Positions 27,499-43,878 are shown, numbered from the stretch's first letter. The stretch is DNA of 64,000 bases from Alcanivorax sp. S71-1-4 (GCF_009846755.1 NZ_AQOR01000006.1:1-64000); one strand, 5' to 3'. Program-made: numbers and translations. Notes: a model not told the origin generated them from the sequence alone.

Positions 27499-27974
27499 TC
27501 AGAGGTGTTCCACCTTGTCGATCTCGAACTCCACCACGCCGCCCGGGGTTTCGATCTGCACCACATCGCCTTCCACTTTGCCAATCAGGCCGCGGGCAAT
27601 CGGTGAGTTCACCGAGATCTTGTTCTGTTTGATGTTGGCTTCGTCGTCGCCCACGATCTTGTAGACCTTCTGCTCGTCGGTATCGACATTGAGGATGGTC
27701 ACGGTGGTGCCGAACAGCACCTTGCCGGTGTGCGCGATGTCGCGCACATCGATGATCTGCGCCGCACCCAGCTTGCTCTCGATCTCGTTGATCCGCCCTT
27801 CGCAGAAACCCTGTTCCTCGCGCGCAGCGTGGTACTCGGCGTTTTCTTTCAGGTCACCGTGCTCGCGGGCTTCGGCGATGGACTGGACGATGCGCGGACG
27901 CTCCACCATCTTCAGGCGCTGCAACTCCGCGCGCAGCGCTTCGGCGCCCTCAACGGTCATGGGGAATCGTTGCA

Positions 27975-27975
<1 letters not shown>
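27499..27975 (-). CDS. greA: Transcription elongation factor GreA
   Basis: A 158-aa protein starting [20 protein letters not shown]. It has an N-terminal coiled coil with [20 protein letters not shown] at its tip and a C-terminal FKBP-like domain ([21 protein letters not shown]). It rescues backtracked RNA polymerase. Its start overlaps the carB stop by 1 nt; carAB-greA is a common gammaproteobacterial operon. Confidence 0.97.
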
Positions 27976-31217
<3,242 letters not shown>

Positions 31218-31270
31218 GTCTTGCTAACCGTCGAAGTCGGGTTGATTGGCCGGCCGGAGCCGGACGCTCA

Positions 31271-32401
31271 TCAGGCGCGCTGCGCCGCCATCAGTTCGAT
31301 GAAGTGATCGAACAGTGACGCGGCATCATGCGGGCCAGGGCTTGCCTCCGGGTGCCCCTGGAAGCTGAAGGCCGGCTTGTCGGTGCGATGGATGCCCTGC
31401 TGCGTGCCGTCGAACAGCGACACGTGGGTGGAACGCAGGGTCGCCGGCAGCGTGTCGGCGTCCACTTCAAAGCCGTGGTTCTGGCTGGTGATCATCACCG
31501 TGTTGTTGTCCAGATCCTTGACCGGGTGGTTGGCGCCGTGGTGGCCGAATTTCATCTTGCGGGTCTTGGCGCCGCTGGCCAGTGCCAGCAACTGGTGACC
31601 CAGGCAGATGCCGAACACCGGCAGGCCGGTGTCGACGATCTCGCGGATGGCCTCGATGGCGTAGTCGCAGGGCTCCGGGTCACCCGGGCCGTTGGACAGG
31701 AACACGCCGTCCGGTTTCATCGCCAGCACCTCGCTGGCCGGGGTCTGCGCCGGCACCACGGTGAGTTTGCAGCCACGCTCGGCCAGCATGCGCAGGATGT
31801 TGCGCTTGGCACCGAAATCGTAGGCGACCACGTGGAAGCCGGCCTCGGCCTGCTCGCGGTGACCCGCGCCCAGTTGCCAGACGCCCTCGGTCCAGGTGTA
31901 GGTTTCCTTGACGCTGACTTCTTTGGCCAGGTCCATGCCCTTGAGGCCAGGGAAGGCGCGGGCAGCGGCCAGGGCGTCGTCGTCGGAAATGTTGTCGCCG
32001 GCCAGGATACAGCCGTTCTGGGCGCCTTTTTCACGCAGGATGCGGGTCAGGCGGCGGGTATCAATGTCGGCAATGGCGACGATGTTGTTGGCACGCAGGT
32101 ACTCCGGCAGCGTCTGCTCGGAGCGCCAGTTGCTGACCGTCTGCGCCAGGTCCCGGATCACCAGGCCTGCGGCCCAGACTTTCCAGGATTCCTCGTCTTC
32201 CGCATTGGTGCCGGTGTTGCCGATATGCGGATAGGTCAGGGTGACAATCTGCTGGGCGTAGGAAGGATCAGTCAGGATCTCCTGATAGCCGGTGAGCGCC
32301 GTATTAAACACCACCTCGCCAACGGTCTTGCCGGACGCGCCGATTGAGACGCCCCGGAAGATGCTGCCGTCTTCCAGCGCCAGTATGGCCGGTACCGTCA
32401 A
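31271..32401 (-). CDS. carA: Carbamoyl-phosphate synthase small subunit
   Basis: A 376-aa glutamine amidotransferase supplying ammonia to CarB. The N-terminal CPSase domain ([20 protein letters not shown]) is followed by a class I GATase with nucleophile Cys in [14 protein letters not shown] and His/Glu in [14 protein letters not shown]. The 237-bp leader before it includes a hairpin with a U-run. Confidence 0.98.
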   Translation of the reverse strand: MTVPAILALEDGSIFRGVSIGASGKTVGEVVFNTALTGYQEILTDPSYAQQIVTLTYPHIGNTGTNAEDEESWKVWAAGLVIRDLAQTVSNWRSEQTLPEYLRANNIVAIADIDTRRLTRILREKGAQNGCILAGDNISDDDALAAARAFPGLKGMDLAKEVSVKETYTWTEGVWQLGAGHREQAEAGFHVVAYDFGAKRNILRMLAERGCKLTVVPAQTPASEVLAMKPDGVFLSNGPGDPEPCDYAIEAIREIVDTGLPVFGICLGHQLLALASGAKTRKMKFGHHGANHPVKDLDNNTVMITSQNHGFEVDADTLPATLRSTHVSLFDGTQQGIHRTDKPAFSFQGHPEASPGPHDAASLFDHFIELMAAQRA

Positions 32402-32465
32402 CGCAACCTCCAGAAATTAAAGCCAAATCTTGGGGGGAAGGGCCTGAACCACAGTGCTTCGCGTG

Positions 32466-32500
32466 CGCAAAAAAGCGAGATGGACTGATCCACCTCGCTC
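32466..32500 (-). terminator. Intrinsic terminator between dapB and carA
   Basis: On the minus strand AGCGAG-G-TGGA-TCAG-TCCA-T-CTCGCT is followed by TTTTT. It lies 65 bp before carA and 140 bp after dapB, so it either ends dapB transcripts or acts as an attenuator in the carA leader. Confidence 0.7.
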
Positions 32501-32638
32501 GAATTCAGCTCATTTTTGCTGCCAGCCGCAAAGCCGGCCCTTCGGGATCGCGCCATTTTAGGGGTTATCGTCGCCGGGCGCCAGCGCAAGGGGACCACCT
32601 CGGCGAAAAGGCAGCCCGCCCCGGCGAACTTGCTGTGA

Positions 32639-33523
<885 letters not shown>

Positions 33524-33910
33524 TTATTCCTTGCGGCTGCCGGTATGCACTTCGCCTTCGGCCTGGCCAGGGTGCGGCGGCACACCCGGACGGTGGCTGC
33601 GCCGGTCGCGGGACACCGCCGCACGCGCCAGCATCATGGTGGTGGCCGGGGCGGTCAGCAGCACCGCCACGGTGATCAGCAGTTCATGGATCACCGGGCG
33701 TGATTGCGACACCGTGAAGAACAGCATCGAGGCAATCAGGAAGCAGCCGGCGCCAAGCGTGTTGATCAGCGCCGGGCCGTGGATGCGCTGATAGAAATTG
33801 GACAACCGGAGCAGCCCCAGCGCACCGGTCACGCACAGCAAGCCGCCGATAATCAGCAGCAGCGAAACGGGAATCGCTGCCCACAGCGGCACCTGCTCCA
33901 TCGGGCTCAT
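33524..33910 (-). CDS. mnhG: Mrp Na+/H+ antiporter subunit G
   Basis: A 128-aa membrane protein with three helices; GALGLLRLSNFYQRIHGPA is the MnhG/PhaG signature. Its ATG overlaps the mnhF stop by 4 nt. The C-terminal tail after 100 is hydrophilic and His/Arg-rich, longer than usual. Last gene of the antiporter operon. Confidence 0.93.
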   Translation of the reverse strand: MSPMEQVPLWAAIPVSLLLIIGGLLCVTGALGLLRLSNFYQRIHGPALINTLGAGCFLIASMLFFTVSQSRPVIHELLITVAVLLTAPATTMMLARAAVSRDRRSHRPGVPPHPGQAEGEVHTGSRKE

Positions 33911-34188
33911 TCGATCACCTCGCCGCGCAGCAGGAATTTCGCCATGGCGATGGAACCGACGCAGCCGAGCAGGGCAATCAGCAGTGCGATGTCGAAATAC
34001 AGCGTGTTGCCAAAGCGCATGCCCTGCACCAGCAGCAGCAACATGGCGGAGACATAGATCATGTCCAGCGCGATCACGCGGTCCTGCGCGGTGGGGCCAC
34101 GCAGCAGGCGAATCAGCGCCAGCAGCATGCCGAGGCTGATGCAGATCAGCGCGAAGGTGAGCACGGGCGCAATGGAGACGGTCATCAT
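33907..34188 (-). CDS. mnhF: Mrp Na+/H+ antiporter subunit F
   Basis: A 93-aa protein with three membrane helices; RLLRGPTAQDRVIALDM is the MnhF/PhaF hallmark. The start (MMTVSIAPVLTFALI) overlaps the mnhE stop, favouring it over a longer frame. Confidence 0.93.
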   Translation of the reverse strand: MMTVSIAPVLTFALICISLGMLLALIRLLRGPTAQDRVIALDMIYVSAMLLLLVQGMRFGNTLYFDIALLIALLGCVGSIAMAKFLLRGEVIE

Positions 34189-34676
34189 TCGAATATCATC
34201 CTCAGCGGTGTTTCGTAGCGCTGTTTGATGGTGTGCGTCCACCATTCCTCGTCGTGCAGATCCAGAATGTGCAACATCAGCTGACGCCGGTCAGCACTGA
34301 GCTCCACCCAGACCGTGCCCGGCGTACAACAGAGAATGCAGGCCAGCATCGCCAGGCCGTGCGGCGCTTGCATGTCCAGCGGCACCGTCATGAAGCCCGA
34401 GTTCTGGCGGCGCTTTGCCGGACCGAGAATCACCATGCTGACCGCGAGACAGGAACGGCAGATATCGAACAGCACAACGAAAAACAACTGCACCATCACC
34501 ACCAGACGGCGCACCTTTTGTGCACGCACCGGTTGCATCTGCCGGGTGAAGAAAGGCACGGCCCAGGCGAACAACGCACCCAGCAGCCAGTGGCCCGGCG
34601 CCACGGTTTCGTTCAGCAGCAACCACATCGCCAGCAGGAACGCCGAGATCAACGGGAACGGCAACCAGCGCTTCAT
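34185..34676 (-). CDS. mnhE: Mrp Na+/H+ antiporter subunit E
   Basis: A 163-aa membrane protein starting MKRWLPFPLISAFLLAMWLL. Family marks are ISAFLLAMWLLLNE in the first helices and ILCCTPGTVWVELS in the C-terminal part. The start codon overlaps the mnhD stop (TGATG). Confidence 0.93.
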   Translation of the reverse strand: MKRWLPFPLISAFLLAMWLLLNETVAPGHWLLGALFAWAVPFFTRQMQPVRAQKVRRLVVMVQLFFVVLFDICRSCLAVSMVILGPAKRRQNSGFMTVPLDMQAPHGLAMLACILCCTPGTVWVELSADRRQLMLHILDLHDEEWWTHTIKQRYETPLRMIFE

Positions 34677-36298
34677 CAGTTCACCTCCCCGCCCACCGGC
34701 GCACTGTTCATGACACCCTCGGCAAAGGCCCGGCCGTCGTGCAGGGCTTCCGCGGTGCGCTGCAAAAAGCCCATGACCGGGCCGGCCTGGACTGTGATCA
34801 GCACACACCCCAACAACAGCCCGGCAATCGGCGCCGCCTCGATCAGCCGCAACCGCGGCACCTTGTGGCTGGCCGGTACCCAGAACAGACGAATGCCAAG
34901 CCGCATCAGTGTGATGATGCCGGCCAGGCCGGACACCACCAGCAGCACCAGCAGCAGCCAGGTCACCACCGGCACTTGGGCCAGTTGCGTCAGATCGTGA
35001 TGGGCCAGGGCCGTCGCCATCAGCGCGAATTTGCCGATGAACCCGGACAACGGCGGCATGCCGGTGAGCATCAGCGTGCAGAGCACAAAACTCATGCCGA
35101 GAAAGGCCAGAGCCGCCGGAATGGCCACCCCGACTTCATCCTGGTCGGGCAGTACCATGCCCTCCGCCTCGAAGGCTTCCACCGTGACCGCCAGCAGGTT
35201 GGCGCCAAAATCACGGATGCGCTCAAGCAGATCGGTCAGCAGGAAAAACGCGGCCAGGGCGAGCGTCGAGCCAAGCATGTAATACAGCGCGGCCGCCGTG
35301 GCGCCGACCCCCTCGATGGCGATGCCCGCCAATAAGGTGCCGGAGGAGGCAATCACGCTGTAGCCGGCCAGCCGCTTGAAATCCTGGGCAGCCAGCATGC
35401 CGAGGCTGGCCACGGCCAGCGTGGCGAGGCCGCCGTAGAGCAGCCATTCGCCACCGAAGCCGGCGGAGTCACCCGCTTCATCAGAGAACAGCAGCAGCCA
35501 CAGCCGCAGCAGCACATAAATACCCACCTTGGTCATGATGGCGAACATCGCCGCCACCGGCGGCGTGGCGGCGGCATAGCTGCCGGGCAACCAGAAATTC
35601 AGCGGCCAGATGGCGCTCTTGACCAGAAAGGCCACCGCCAGGATGGCGGCGCCGGTTTCCAGCAGGTGCGTATCCGCCGGCGACATCGGCGGAATCCGCA
35701 GCGCGATATCGGCCATGTTCAGTGAACCGGCAGCGGCGTAGATCAGCGCCACGCCAATCAGAAACACCGAGGAAGCCGCCAGATTGACCGCCACATAGTG
35801 CAGCCCGGCGCGAACGCGCTGCTTGCCGGAGCCGTGCAGCAGCAGGCCATAGGACGCCGCCAGCATCACTTCGAAAAACACGAACAGATTGAACAGGTCG
35901 TTGGTCAGGAAGGCGCCGTTAACGCCCACCAGCATGAACTGGAACAGCGCATGGAAATGCACGCCGACACGATCCCAGCGCGCCGCGGCAAACATCAGGG
36001 TCGCGCAGGCCAGCACGGCCGTCAGCGCCAGCATCAGCGCGGTGAGCCGGTCCGCTGCCAGCGCAATGCCAAACGGCAACGACCAGTTGCCGAGCAGATA
36101 CGTGGCGCTCGGCGCGGCACCAGACACCTGATCGGCCTGCCACAATAAAGCCAGTGCCGTGGCCAGCAAACCAAAGGTGCTGCACAGCCCCACGGTCACT
36201 TTCAGGCGCCGGCGGTGTTCATCCACCGGCACCAGCGCCGCGCCCACCAGCAGCGGCAGCAGGATCGGCACGATGATCAGATGATCGAGCAGGTTCAT
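34676..36298 (-). CDS. mnhD: Mrp Na+/H+ antiporter subunit D
   Basis: A 540-aa polytopic protein of the complex I NuoL/M/N-related family, with about 14 helices. Typical segments are VMLAASYGLLLHGSGKQR, ILAVAFLVKSAIWPLNFWLP (transmembrane Lys) and LPGSYAAATPPVAAMF. It forms part of the ion translocation core. ATGA overlap with mnhC. Confidence 0.95.
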   Translation of the reverse strand: MNLLDHLIIVPILLPLLVGAALVPVDEHRRRLKVTVGLCSTFGLLATALALLWQADQVSGAAPSATYLLGNWSLPFGIALAADRLTALMLALTAVLACATLMFAAARWDRVGVHFHALFQFMLVGVNGAFLTNDLFNLFVFFEVMLAASYGLLLHGSGKQRVRAGLHYVAVNLAASSVFLIGVALIYAAAGSLNMADIALRIPPMSPADTHLLETGAAILAVAFLVKSAIWPLNFWLPGSYAAATPPVAAMFAIMTKVGIYVLLRLWLLLFSDEAGDSAGFGGEWLLYGGLATLAVASLGMLAAQDFKRLAGYSVIASSGTLLAGIAIEGVGATAAALYYMLGSTLALAAFFLLTDLLERIRDFGANLLAVTVEAFEAEGMVLPDQDEVGVAIPAALAFLGMSFVLCTLMLTGMPPLSGFIGKFALMATALAHHDLTQLAQVPVVTWLLLVLLVVSGLAGIITLMRLGIRLFWVPASHKVPRLRLIEAAPIAGLLLGCVLITVQAGPVMGFLQRTAEALHDGRAFAEGVMNSAPVGGEVN

Positions 36299-36642
36299 GC
36301 GCTGCCGTCCTCTTTGCCGTCCACGTGGTCAGTGCCGGTGAGACCGCGCGAGGCAAGCAGCAGCACCAGGAACAGGGCCGTCATGGCGAAGCCGATCACG
36401 ATGGCGGTCAGCACCAGTGCCTGCGGCAACGGGTCTGCGTATTCGGTCAGTGGCAGCAGTTCGCCGTCGATGATCACCGGCGCCTTGTTCTGTGTCAGCC
36501 GGCCCATCGAAAAAATAAACAGGTTCACCGCGTAGGAAATCAGCGACAGCCCCATGATCACCTGGAAGGTCCGCGGGCGCAGCAGCAGCCAGATGCCAGC
36601 GCCCGACAGCACGCCGATGGCCAGGGCAAGAATCAACTCCAT
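36295..36642 (-). CDS. mnhC: Mrp Na+/H+ antiporter subunit C
   Basis: A 115-aa three-helix protein related to NuoK. The segments LRPRTFQVIMGLSLISYAVN and DPLPQALVLTAIVIGFAMTA identify MnhC/PhaC. Its start overlaps the end of the fused A/B gene by 10 nt. Confidence 0.95.
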   Translation of the reverse strand: MELILALAIGVLSGAGIWLLLRPRTFQVIMGLSLISYAVNLFIFSMGRLTQNKAPVIIDGELLPLTEYADPLPQALVLTAIVIGFAMTALFLVLLLASRGLTGTDHVDGKEDGSA

Positions 36643-39542
36643 CGTATGGCTCCCCGTTGGCGGTTTTCGTCGGGCGTGTCGCCCGCCTTGGCGGAACTGC
36701 GGTGACTGCGCACCGACTGGTGCCCCAGTGCAATCAGCACCAGCACAGTGGCTCCCACCACCAGCGAGAACACGCCGAGATCAAACAGGAAGGCGCTCGG
36801 CAACGGCACTTCGCCCACCAGCGGCAGCACTGGATGTGGCGAATGGGTGGTAAGGAACGGGTAGCCGAACACCCAGGCCCCGAGGCCGGTCAACAGCGCC
36901 AGCAGCAGGCCGCTGCTGATCCACACGTGCGGACGGATCGGCAGTTTTTCCTCGACCCATTCGGTACCGCCCACCATGTACTGCAGAATGATGGCCACCG
37001 ACATCACCAGCCCGGCCACAAAGCCGCCGCCAGGCATGTTATGGCCGCGCATGAACAGGTAGATGGACACCACCATCAATACCGGCATCAGTGCGCGCAT
37101 GAAAAGGCCCGGCACCAGCAGGCTGCCCTCTTCCGCGTCTTTCGATGGTGTGTAGCCTTCCGGGTCGTCCTGCTGCTGGGACAGGTGGATGCTTTCCGGT
37201 GCCGGACGGAAGCGGCGCAGCAGCGCATAGACTGTCAGCGCCACAATGCCCAGCACGGCGATCTCGCCAAAGGTATCGAAGCCGCGGAAGTCCACCAGGA
37301 TGACATTCACCACATTGGTGCCGCCGCCTTCGGGCAGCGCTTTTTCAAGGAAGAAATCGGCAATGCTTTCGCTCTGGTCGCGGGTCAGCACCAGGTACGC
37401 CAGCAGCGCCATGCCTCCTCCACCGAGCGTGGCGATCAGAAAATCGCGGCTACGGCGCACGCGGTCACGCAGCGACGCCTGGATGCCCAGCTCTTTCGGT
37501 TCCAGACGACGCGGCAGCCAGCGAAGGCCGAGCAGGATCAGCACGGTGGTCACTACCTCCACCGCCAGCTGCGTCAGCGCCAGGTCCGGCGCGGAAAACC
37601 AGGCGAAGGTGAGGCACACCACCAGCCCGGTGCCACCCACCAGCGCCAGCGCGGCGAGCCGGTGATACTTCGCCTGGTACGCGGCCGCCACGGCACAGAT
37701 ACCGCCGATCAGCCACATCATGGCGAACGCCGGATCAAGCGCCATCGGCAGTTCGCGCAAATCCGTGACACCCCGCAGCGACGGCAACAGCCCGGCAATC
37801 AGCGTCACCAGCACCAGCCACATCAACTGCGGCTGCAGCCGCTGGCTGGTCAGACGGTGCTGCACGCGCCCGGCAAAACCGGTGACCGCCATCAGCACGC
37901 GCTCAAACTCACGCTGGCCATCGAAGCGATGCAACAGCGGCACTTTGTCGAGTGAACGCACCGGCAGGCATTTTTCCAGCACCAGGTACAGCAACACGCC
38001 ACCGCCCAGCGCGGCGACACTCATCAGCAGCGGCAGGTTGAAACCGTGCCAGACAGAAAGACTGTATTCCGGCGTGGCGCCGCCCAGCACGGACACCACA
38101 GCCAGGTGCAGGTACGGGCCGATGGTCAGCCCCGGGACCACACCCACCACCAGGCAGGCCAGCACCAGGGCCTCGATCGGGAAGCGCATCCAGTACGGTG
38201 GCTCATGCGGTACACGCGGCAGGTCTCTGGCCGGCGGGCCGAAGAACACTTCGTGAATGAAACGCAGTGAATAGGTCACGCTGAACAGGCCGGCCAGCGT
38301 GGCCGCCAGCGGCAGCCCCCAGTTCATGCTGCCGCTCACGTCGATGGTTTCGGCGAAGAACATTTCTTTCGACAGGAAGCCGTTCAACAGTGGCACACCG
38401 GCCATGGCTGCGGCAGCCACCATCGCCAGCGTGGTGGTAATCGGCATCAGGTGGCGCAGCCCGCCAAGCTGGCGCAGATCACGGGTGCCGGTTTCGTGGT
38501 CAATGATCCCGGCCGCCATGAACAGCGACGCCTTGAAGGTGGCGTGGTTAATGGTGTGGAAAATCGCGGCCACCGCTGCCAGCGGTGTGCCAATACCCAG
38601 CAACAGGGTAATCAGCCCGAGGTGGCTGATGGTGGAGTACGCCAGCAGGCCTTTCAGGTCATGCTGGAAGATGGCGAGGAAGGCGCCGATCACCAGGGTC
38701 GCAAGCCCGGCGCCTCCGATGATCAGTGACCAGGCTTCGGTGCCGGCCAGCACCGGCCAGAAGCGGATCAGTAAAAACACGCCGGCTTTCACCATGGTGG
38801 CCGAATGCAGGAAGGCGGACACCGGCGTCGGCGCCGCCATGGCGCGCGGCAACCAGAAATGGAACGGGAACTGCGCGCTCTTGGTCAGCGCGCCGAGCGC
38901 CACCAGGCCCAGCACCCAGAGGTAACCGTCGTGCGCGCGCACCAGGTCGCCGGCCACCAGCACATCGTCGAGGTCATAACTGCCAACGATCTGGCCGAGA
39001 ATCACCATGCCGGCAAACAGCGCCAGCCCGCCGGTGGCGGTCACGGTAAAGGCCATGCGCGCGCCACGGCGGGCGTCGGCGCGATGGTGCCAATAACCGA
39101 TCAGCATAAAGGAGGTGAGGCTGGTCAGTTCCCAGAACAGCACCAGCTGGATCAGGTTGCCGGAGAGCACCACGCCGAGCATGGCGCCCATGAAAGCGAG
39201 CAGGAAGGAGAAGAAGCGCGGCACCGGGTCTTCCGGTGACATGTAATAGCGCGCATACAGCACCACCAGAAAGCCGATCACCGATACCAGCAAGGTGAAC
39301 AACCAGGCAAAGCCGTCCATGCGGAAGATCAGGTTCAGGCCGTATTGCGGCAGCCACGAGACCGTGGTCCGCAGCACGTCGCCCCCCGCCACGGCCCCGT
39401 ATTGCAGCAGTGCCAGCACCGCGCACCCGAGTGTCACGCTGCCCGCCAGCCAGGCCTCCCAGTTACGCGCGTTCGCGGGCAGCAGCGCGGCAAGGCAGCT
39501 TCCCAGGAACGGCAGTAACACGATCAGGACCAGCGACGACAT
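36633..39542 (-). CDS. mnhA: Mrp Na+/H+ antiporter, fused subunits A and B
   Basis: A 969-aa membrane protein. The N-terminal ~750 residues are the NuoL-like MnhA (FLLIGYWHHRADARRGARMA, SHLGLITLLLGIGTPLAA), and the last ~170 the MnhB domain (RGHNMPGGGFVAGLVMSVA). Such A-B fusions define the six-gene (group 2, Pha-type) Mrp systems of rhizobia and marine gammaproteobacteria. The complex exports Na+ in exchange for protons and fits a halophilic or marine life. First gene of the operon. Confidence 0.95.
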   Translation of the reverse strand: MSSLVLIVLLPFLGSCLAALLPANARNWEAWLAGSVTLGCAVLALLQYGAVAGGDVLRTTVSWLPQYGLNLIFRMDGFAWLFTLLVSVIGFLVVLYARYYMSPEDPVPRFFSFLLAFMGAMLGVVLSGNLIQLVLFWELTSLTSFMLIGYWHHRADARRGARMAFTVTATGGLALFAGMVILGQIVGSYDLDDVLVAGDLVRAHDGYLWVLGLVALGALTKSAQFPFHFWLPRAMAAPTPVSAFLHSATMVKAGVFLLIRFWPVLAGTEAWSLIIGGAGLATLVIGAFLAIFQHDLKGLLAYSTISHLGLITLLLGIGTPLAAVAAIFHTINHATFKASLFMAAGIIDHETGTRDLRQLGGLRHLMPITTTLAMVAAAAMAGVPLLNGFLSKEMFFAETIDVSGSMNWGLPLAATLAGLFSVTYSLRFIHEVFFGPPARDLPRVPHEPPYWMRFPIEALVLACLVVGVVPGLTIGPYLHLAVVSVLGGATPEYSLSVWHGFNLPLLMSVAALGGGVLLYLVLEKCLPVRSLDKVPLLHRFDGQREFERVLMAVTGFAGRVQHRLTSQRLQPQLMWLVLVTLIAGLLPSLRGVTDLRELPMALDPAFAMMWLIGGICAVAAAYQAKYHRLAALALVGGTGLVVCLTFAWFSAPDLALTQLAVEVVTTVLILLGLRWLPRRLEPKELGIQASLRDRVRRSRDFLIATLGGGGMALLAYLVLTRDQSESIADFFLEKALPEGGGTNVVNVILVDFRGFDTFGEIAVLGIVALTVYALLRRFRPAPESIHLSQQQDDPEGYTPSKDAEEGSLLVPGLFMRALMPVLMVVSIYLFMRGHNMPGGGFVAGLVMSVAIILQYMVGGTEWVEEKLPIRPHVWISSGLLLALLTGLGAWVFGYPFLTTHSPHPVLPLVGEVPLPSAFLFDLGVFSLVVGATVLVLIALGHQSVRSHRSSAKAGDTPDENRQRGAIRWS

Positions 39543-39927
39543 TCAGGCTCTCTCTGCTCTGGTCGCGCAACAGCGGTGCGCGCGTAACGGATATGGGCGT
39601 TTCCGCAGCCACCCGGCACCGGCAAACCTCGCCGGGCGGCGGGCCTGGTTGATGCGCTGATCAATACCGGATGATGGCGGCCTGTGCGACCGTTATTCAG
39701 CGGGCAGCCCTGAAGATCATGTCCGGATTCAGACATGCTGGCGCGCGGTTGCGCAACGCTGAAACAAATAAGGGCGAGCCCGTTTTCACGCCGGGCGGCC
39801 CCTGCCTCGATGGCATCCAGGATAGCCCAACCGCGAAACACGATTCCCCAGCACTGTAACGTATATAACCTAATCGAACAAAGGGGAATTTCTTAATAAA
39901 AATTAAATATGTATGACGACGCCCCCA
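39543..39927. other. Upstream region of the Mrp operon
   Basis: About 390 bp with no credible gene. It becomes AT-rich between 39855 and 39920 (TATATAACCTAATCG, then TTTCTTAATAAAAATTAAAT), where a promoter for the mnh operon could lie, though no clear -35/-10 pair could be fixed. Confidence 0.4.
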
Positions 39928-39954
39928 CGCAAAACGGCGCCTTGCGGCGCCGTC
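39928..39954 (-). terminator. Rho-independent terminator of dnaJ
   Basis: ACGGCGCC-GCAA-GGCGCCGT followed by TTTTGCG on the minus strand, 18 bp after the dnaJ stop. Confidence 0.85.
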
Positions 39955-39971
39955 AGCGGGTGTGCCGGGGC

Positions 39972-41099
39972 TTACAATCCGTCGAAGAAGCGCTTCACAC
40001 CCTCGAACCAGGAGGTGTTACGCGGATTGTGGCGCTTGCCGCCTTTCTCCAGCGAACTCTGGAACTGGCGCAGCAGCTCCTTCTGTTCGCCGGTCAGGCT
40101 GACCGGGGTTTCCAGCACCACGCGGCACAGCAGATCGCCCGGTGGGCCACCGCGCACGGAGGTGACACCTTTGCCGCGCAGGCGGAACAACTTGCCGGTC
40201 TGGGTCTCGGCCGGGACTTTCAGTTTCACCTTGCCCCCCAGGGTCGGGACTTCCAGCTCGCCCCCCAGCGCGGCATCGACGAACGACACCGGCACTTCGC
40301 AATAGAGGTCATTGCCATCCCGCTTGAAGATCTCGTGCTCGCGTACGCTCACCTGCACATACAGGTCGCCCGGCGGCGCCCCGTTGGCACCGGCCTCGCC
40401 TTCGCCAGCCAGACGGATGCGGTCACCCGTGTCGACACCGGCCGGAATTTTCACCGACAGTGTCTTGGTGGACTGCACCCGGCCCTGGCCGTGGCAATTG
40501 TTGCACGGGTTCTTGATCACCTTGCCGCTGCCACCACAGGTGGGGCAGGTCTGCTGCACGGTGAAGAAGCCCTGCTGCATGCGCACCTGGCCCATGCCAC
40601 CGCAGGTGGAACAGGTCACCGGCGCTTCGCCGTTTTTCGCACCGCTGCCGTCACACACTTCACAGGTGGCCCAGGTGGGCACGCGGATTTTTTCCTCGGT
40701 GCCACGCACGGCCTGTTCCAGCGTCAGCTCCAGCGTGTAACGCAGGTCTGCGCCGCGCGCCGGGCCGCGACGACGGCCACCGCTGCCACCAAAAATATCG
40801 CCAAAGATGTCGCCGAAAATATCCGAGAAACCGGCCCCGGCCGCGCCGGCACCGCCACCGAAACCGCCCTGGTTATTGACGCCGGCGTGGCCGAACTGGT
40901 CGTAAGCAGCGCGCTTCTCGTCGTCGGACAACACCTCGTAGGCTTCTTTCGCCTCTTTGAATTTGTCCTCGGCCACGGTATCGCCCGGGTTACGGTCCGG
41001 GTGATATTTCATGGCCAGGCGGCGATAGGCTTTCTTGATGTCCTGGGCATCGGCTCCCCGCTCGATACCCAGCACTTCGTAGTAATCCCGCTTTGACAT
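39972..41099 (-). CDS. dnaJ: Chaperone DnaJ
   Basis: A 375-aa co-chaperone of DnaK. It has a J-domain with HPD ([10 protein letters not shown]), a Gly/Phe linker ([20 protein letters not shown]) and four zinc-binding repeats ([32 protein letters not shown]), then the C-terminal substrate domain. Normal length. It follows dnaK by 145 bp. Confidence 0.98.
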   Translation of the reverse strand: MSKRDYYEVLGIERGADAQDIKKAYRRLAMKYHPDRNPGDTVAEDKFKEAKEAYEVLSDDEKRAAYDQFGHAGVNNQGGFGGGAGAAGAGFSDIFGDIFGDIFGGSGGRRRGPARGADLRYTLELTLEQAVRGTEEKIRVPTWATCEVCDGSGAKNGEAPVTCSTCGGMGQVRMQQGFFTVQQTCPTCGGSGKVIKNPCNNCHGQGRVQSTKTLSVKIPAGVDTGDRIRLAGEGEAGANGAPPGDLYVQVSVREHEIFKRDGNDLYCEVPVSFVDAALGGELEVPTLGGKVKLKVPAETQTGKLFRLRGKGVTSVRGGPPGDLLCRVVLETPVSLTGEQKELLRQFQSSLEKGGKRHNPRNTSWFEGVKRFFDGL

Positions 41100-41193
41100 G
41101 GTCTAGCCTTCGTATTCCAGTGAAACCGCACCTTCCGGCAAGCATGTCCCGGCACGGTGTCCATGTGCCCGACGTTGCCGGGCCCGACACGCT

Positions 41194-41216
41194 GACGCCG
41201 GGCATTGCCCGGCGTC
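41194..41216 (-). terminator. Hairpin between dnaK and dnaJ
   Basis: GACGCCGGGC-AAT-GCCCGGCGTC, a perfect 10-bp stem without a U-tract. It may stabilise the dnaK mRNA end or cause partial termination. Confidence 0.5.
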
Positions 41217-41244
41217 TCGCGTGTGACTGCCGACTCGGACGCCG

Positions 41245-43164
<1,920 letters not shown>

Positions 43165-43235
43165 TGTCTCTTTCTCCTCACACACCGTGGCAGGCCCCCT
43201 CAGGCAACCGGCCACGACTGAACTGTTTGATGGGC

Positions 43236-43263
43236 TATATAGTGGTCATTGACCCCGTTTCAA
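43236..43263 (-). promoter_or_regulatory. Promoter of dnaK
   Basis: On the minus strand TTGAAA (43258-43263), 16 bp, then TATATA (43236-43241), 72 bp before the dnaK ATG. The -35 is part of CTTGAAA, which also fits the sigma-32 -35 element, but no CCCCAT-type -10 follows at the right distance. No CIRCE element was seen. Confidence 0.55.
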
Positions 43264-43272
43264 GAGGGGCCT

Positions 43273-43878
43273 TCAGCCTTTTGCCACCACGACGCGCGCC
43301 GGGCGCAGCAGGCGGCCATTGAGGGCATAACCCTTTTCCAGCACGTCGATGACACTGTTCGGCGCAGCCTCCGGGTGCGGCACCATGGCCATTGCCTCGT
43401 GCTGCTCCGGGTTGAAACTGTCACCACGCGGGTCGATCTGCTCGATATTGAAACGGCCGAACACGTCCAGCAGCACTTTCAATGTGAGCTGAGTGCCTTC
43501 GCGGGCGGGCGTCAGCACCTCGTTGTCGGCGTCCAGCGCAGCCAGACCACGCTCCAGCGAATCCGCCACGGTGATCACCTCGCCAGCGAACTTCTCGACG
43601 GCGAATTTGTGCGCGTTAGCCACTTCGCGTTCCACACGGCGGCGCATGTTCTGGATCTCGGCCTGGGCGCGCAGGTCAGCTTCCGCGAGCGCCTTGCGGG
43701 TCTGCTCCAGCTCAGCGCGCAGCGCCTCAAGCTCTGCCTCTGGGGACGCCTGACCGGCCGCCTGCTCCACCGCCGCCTCGACCACGGCCTCGGCATCACG
43801 CTGCGCCTGGCTCACGGCATCTTCCGGCGGGGTCTGTTCACTGCCCGGATTGTCGTGTGATTTGTCCTGCTCACTCAT
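43273..43878 (-). CDS. grpE: Nucleotide exchange factor GrpE
   Basis: A 201-aa protein. An acidic, Glu/Ala-rich N-terminal coiled coil (to about 95) is followed by IQNMRRRVEREVANAHKFAV and the C-terminal beta domain NPEQHEAMAMVPHPEAAPN. It releases ADP from DnaK. It lies between hrcA and dnaK. Confidence 0.97.
   Translation of the reverse strand: MSEQDKSHDNPGSEQTPPEDAVSQAQRDAEAVVEAAVEQAAGQASPEAELEALRAELEQTRKALAEADLRAQAEIQNMRRRVEREVANAHKFAVEKFAGEVITVADSLERGLAALDADNEVLTPAREGTQLTLKVLLDVFGRFNIEQIDPRGDSFNPEQHEAMAMVPHPEAAPNSVIDVLEKGYALNGRLLRPARVVVAKG

Noticed and set aside
43165-43272. CIRCE operator upstream of dnaK
   Set aside because: No TTAGCACTC/GAGTGCTAA-type inverted repeat is present.
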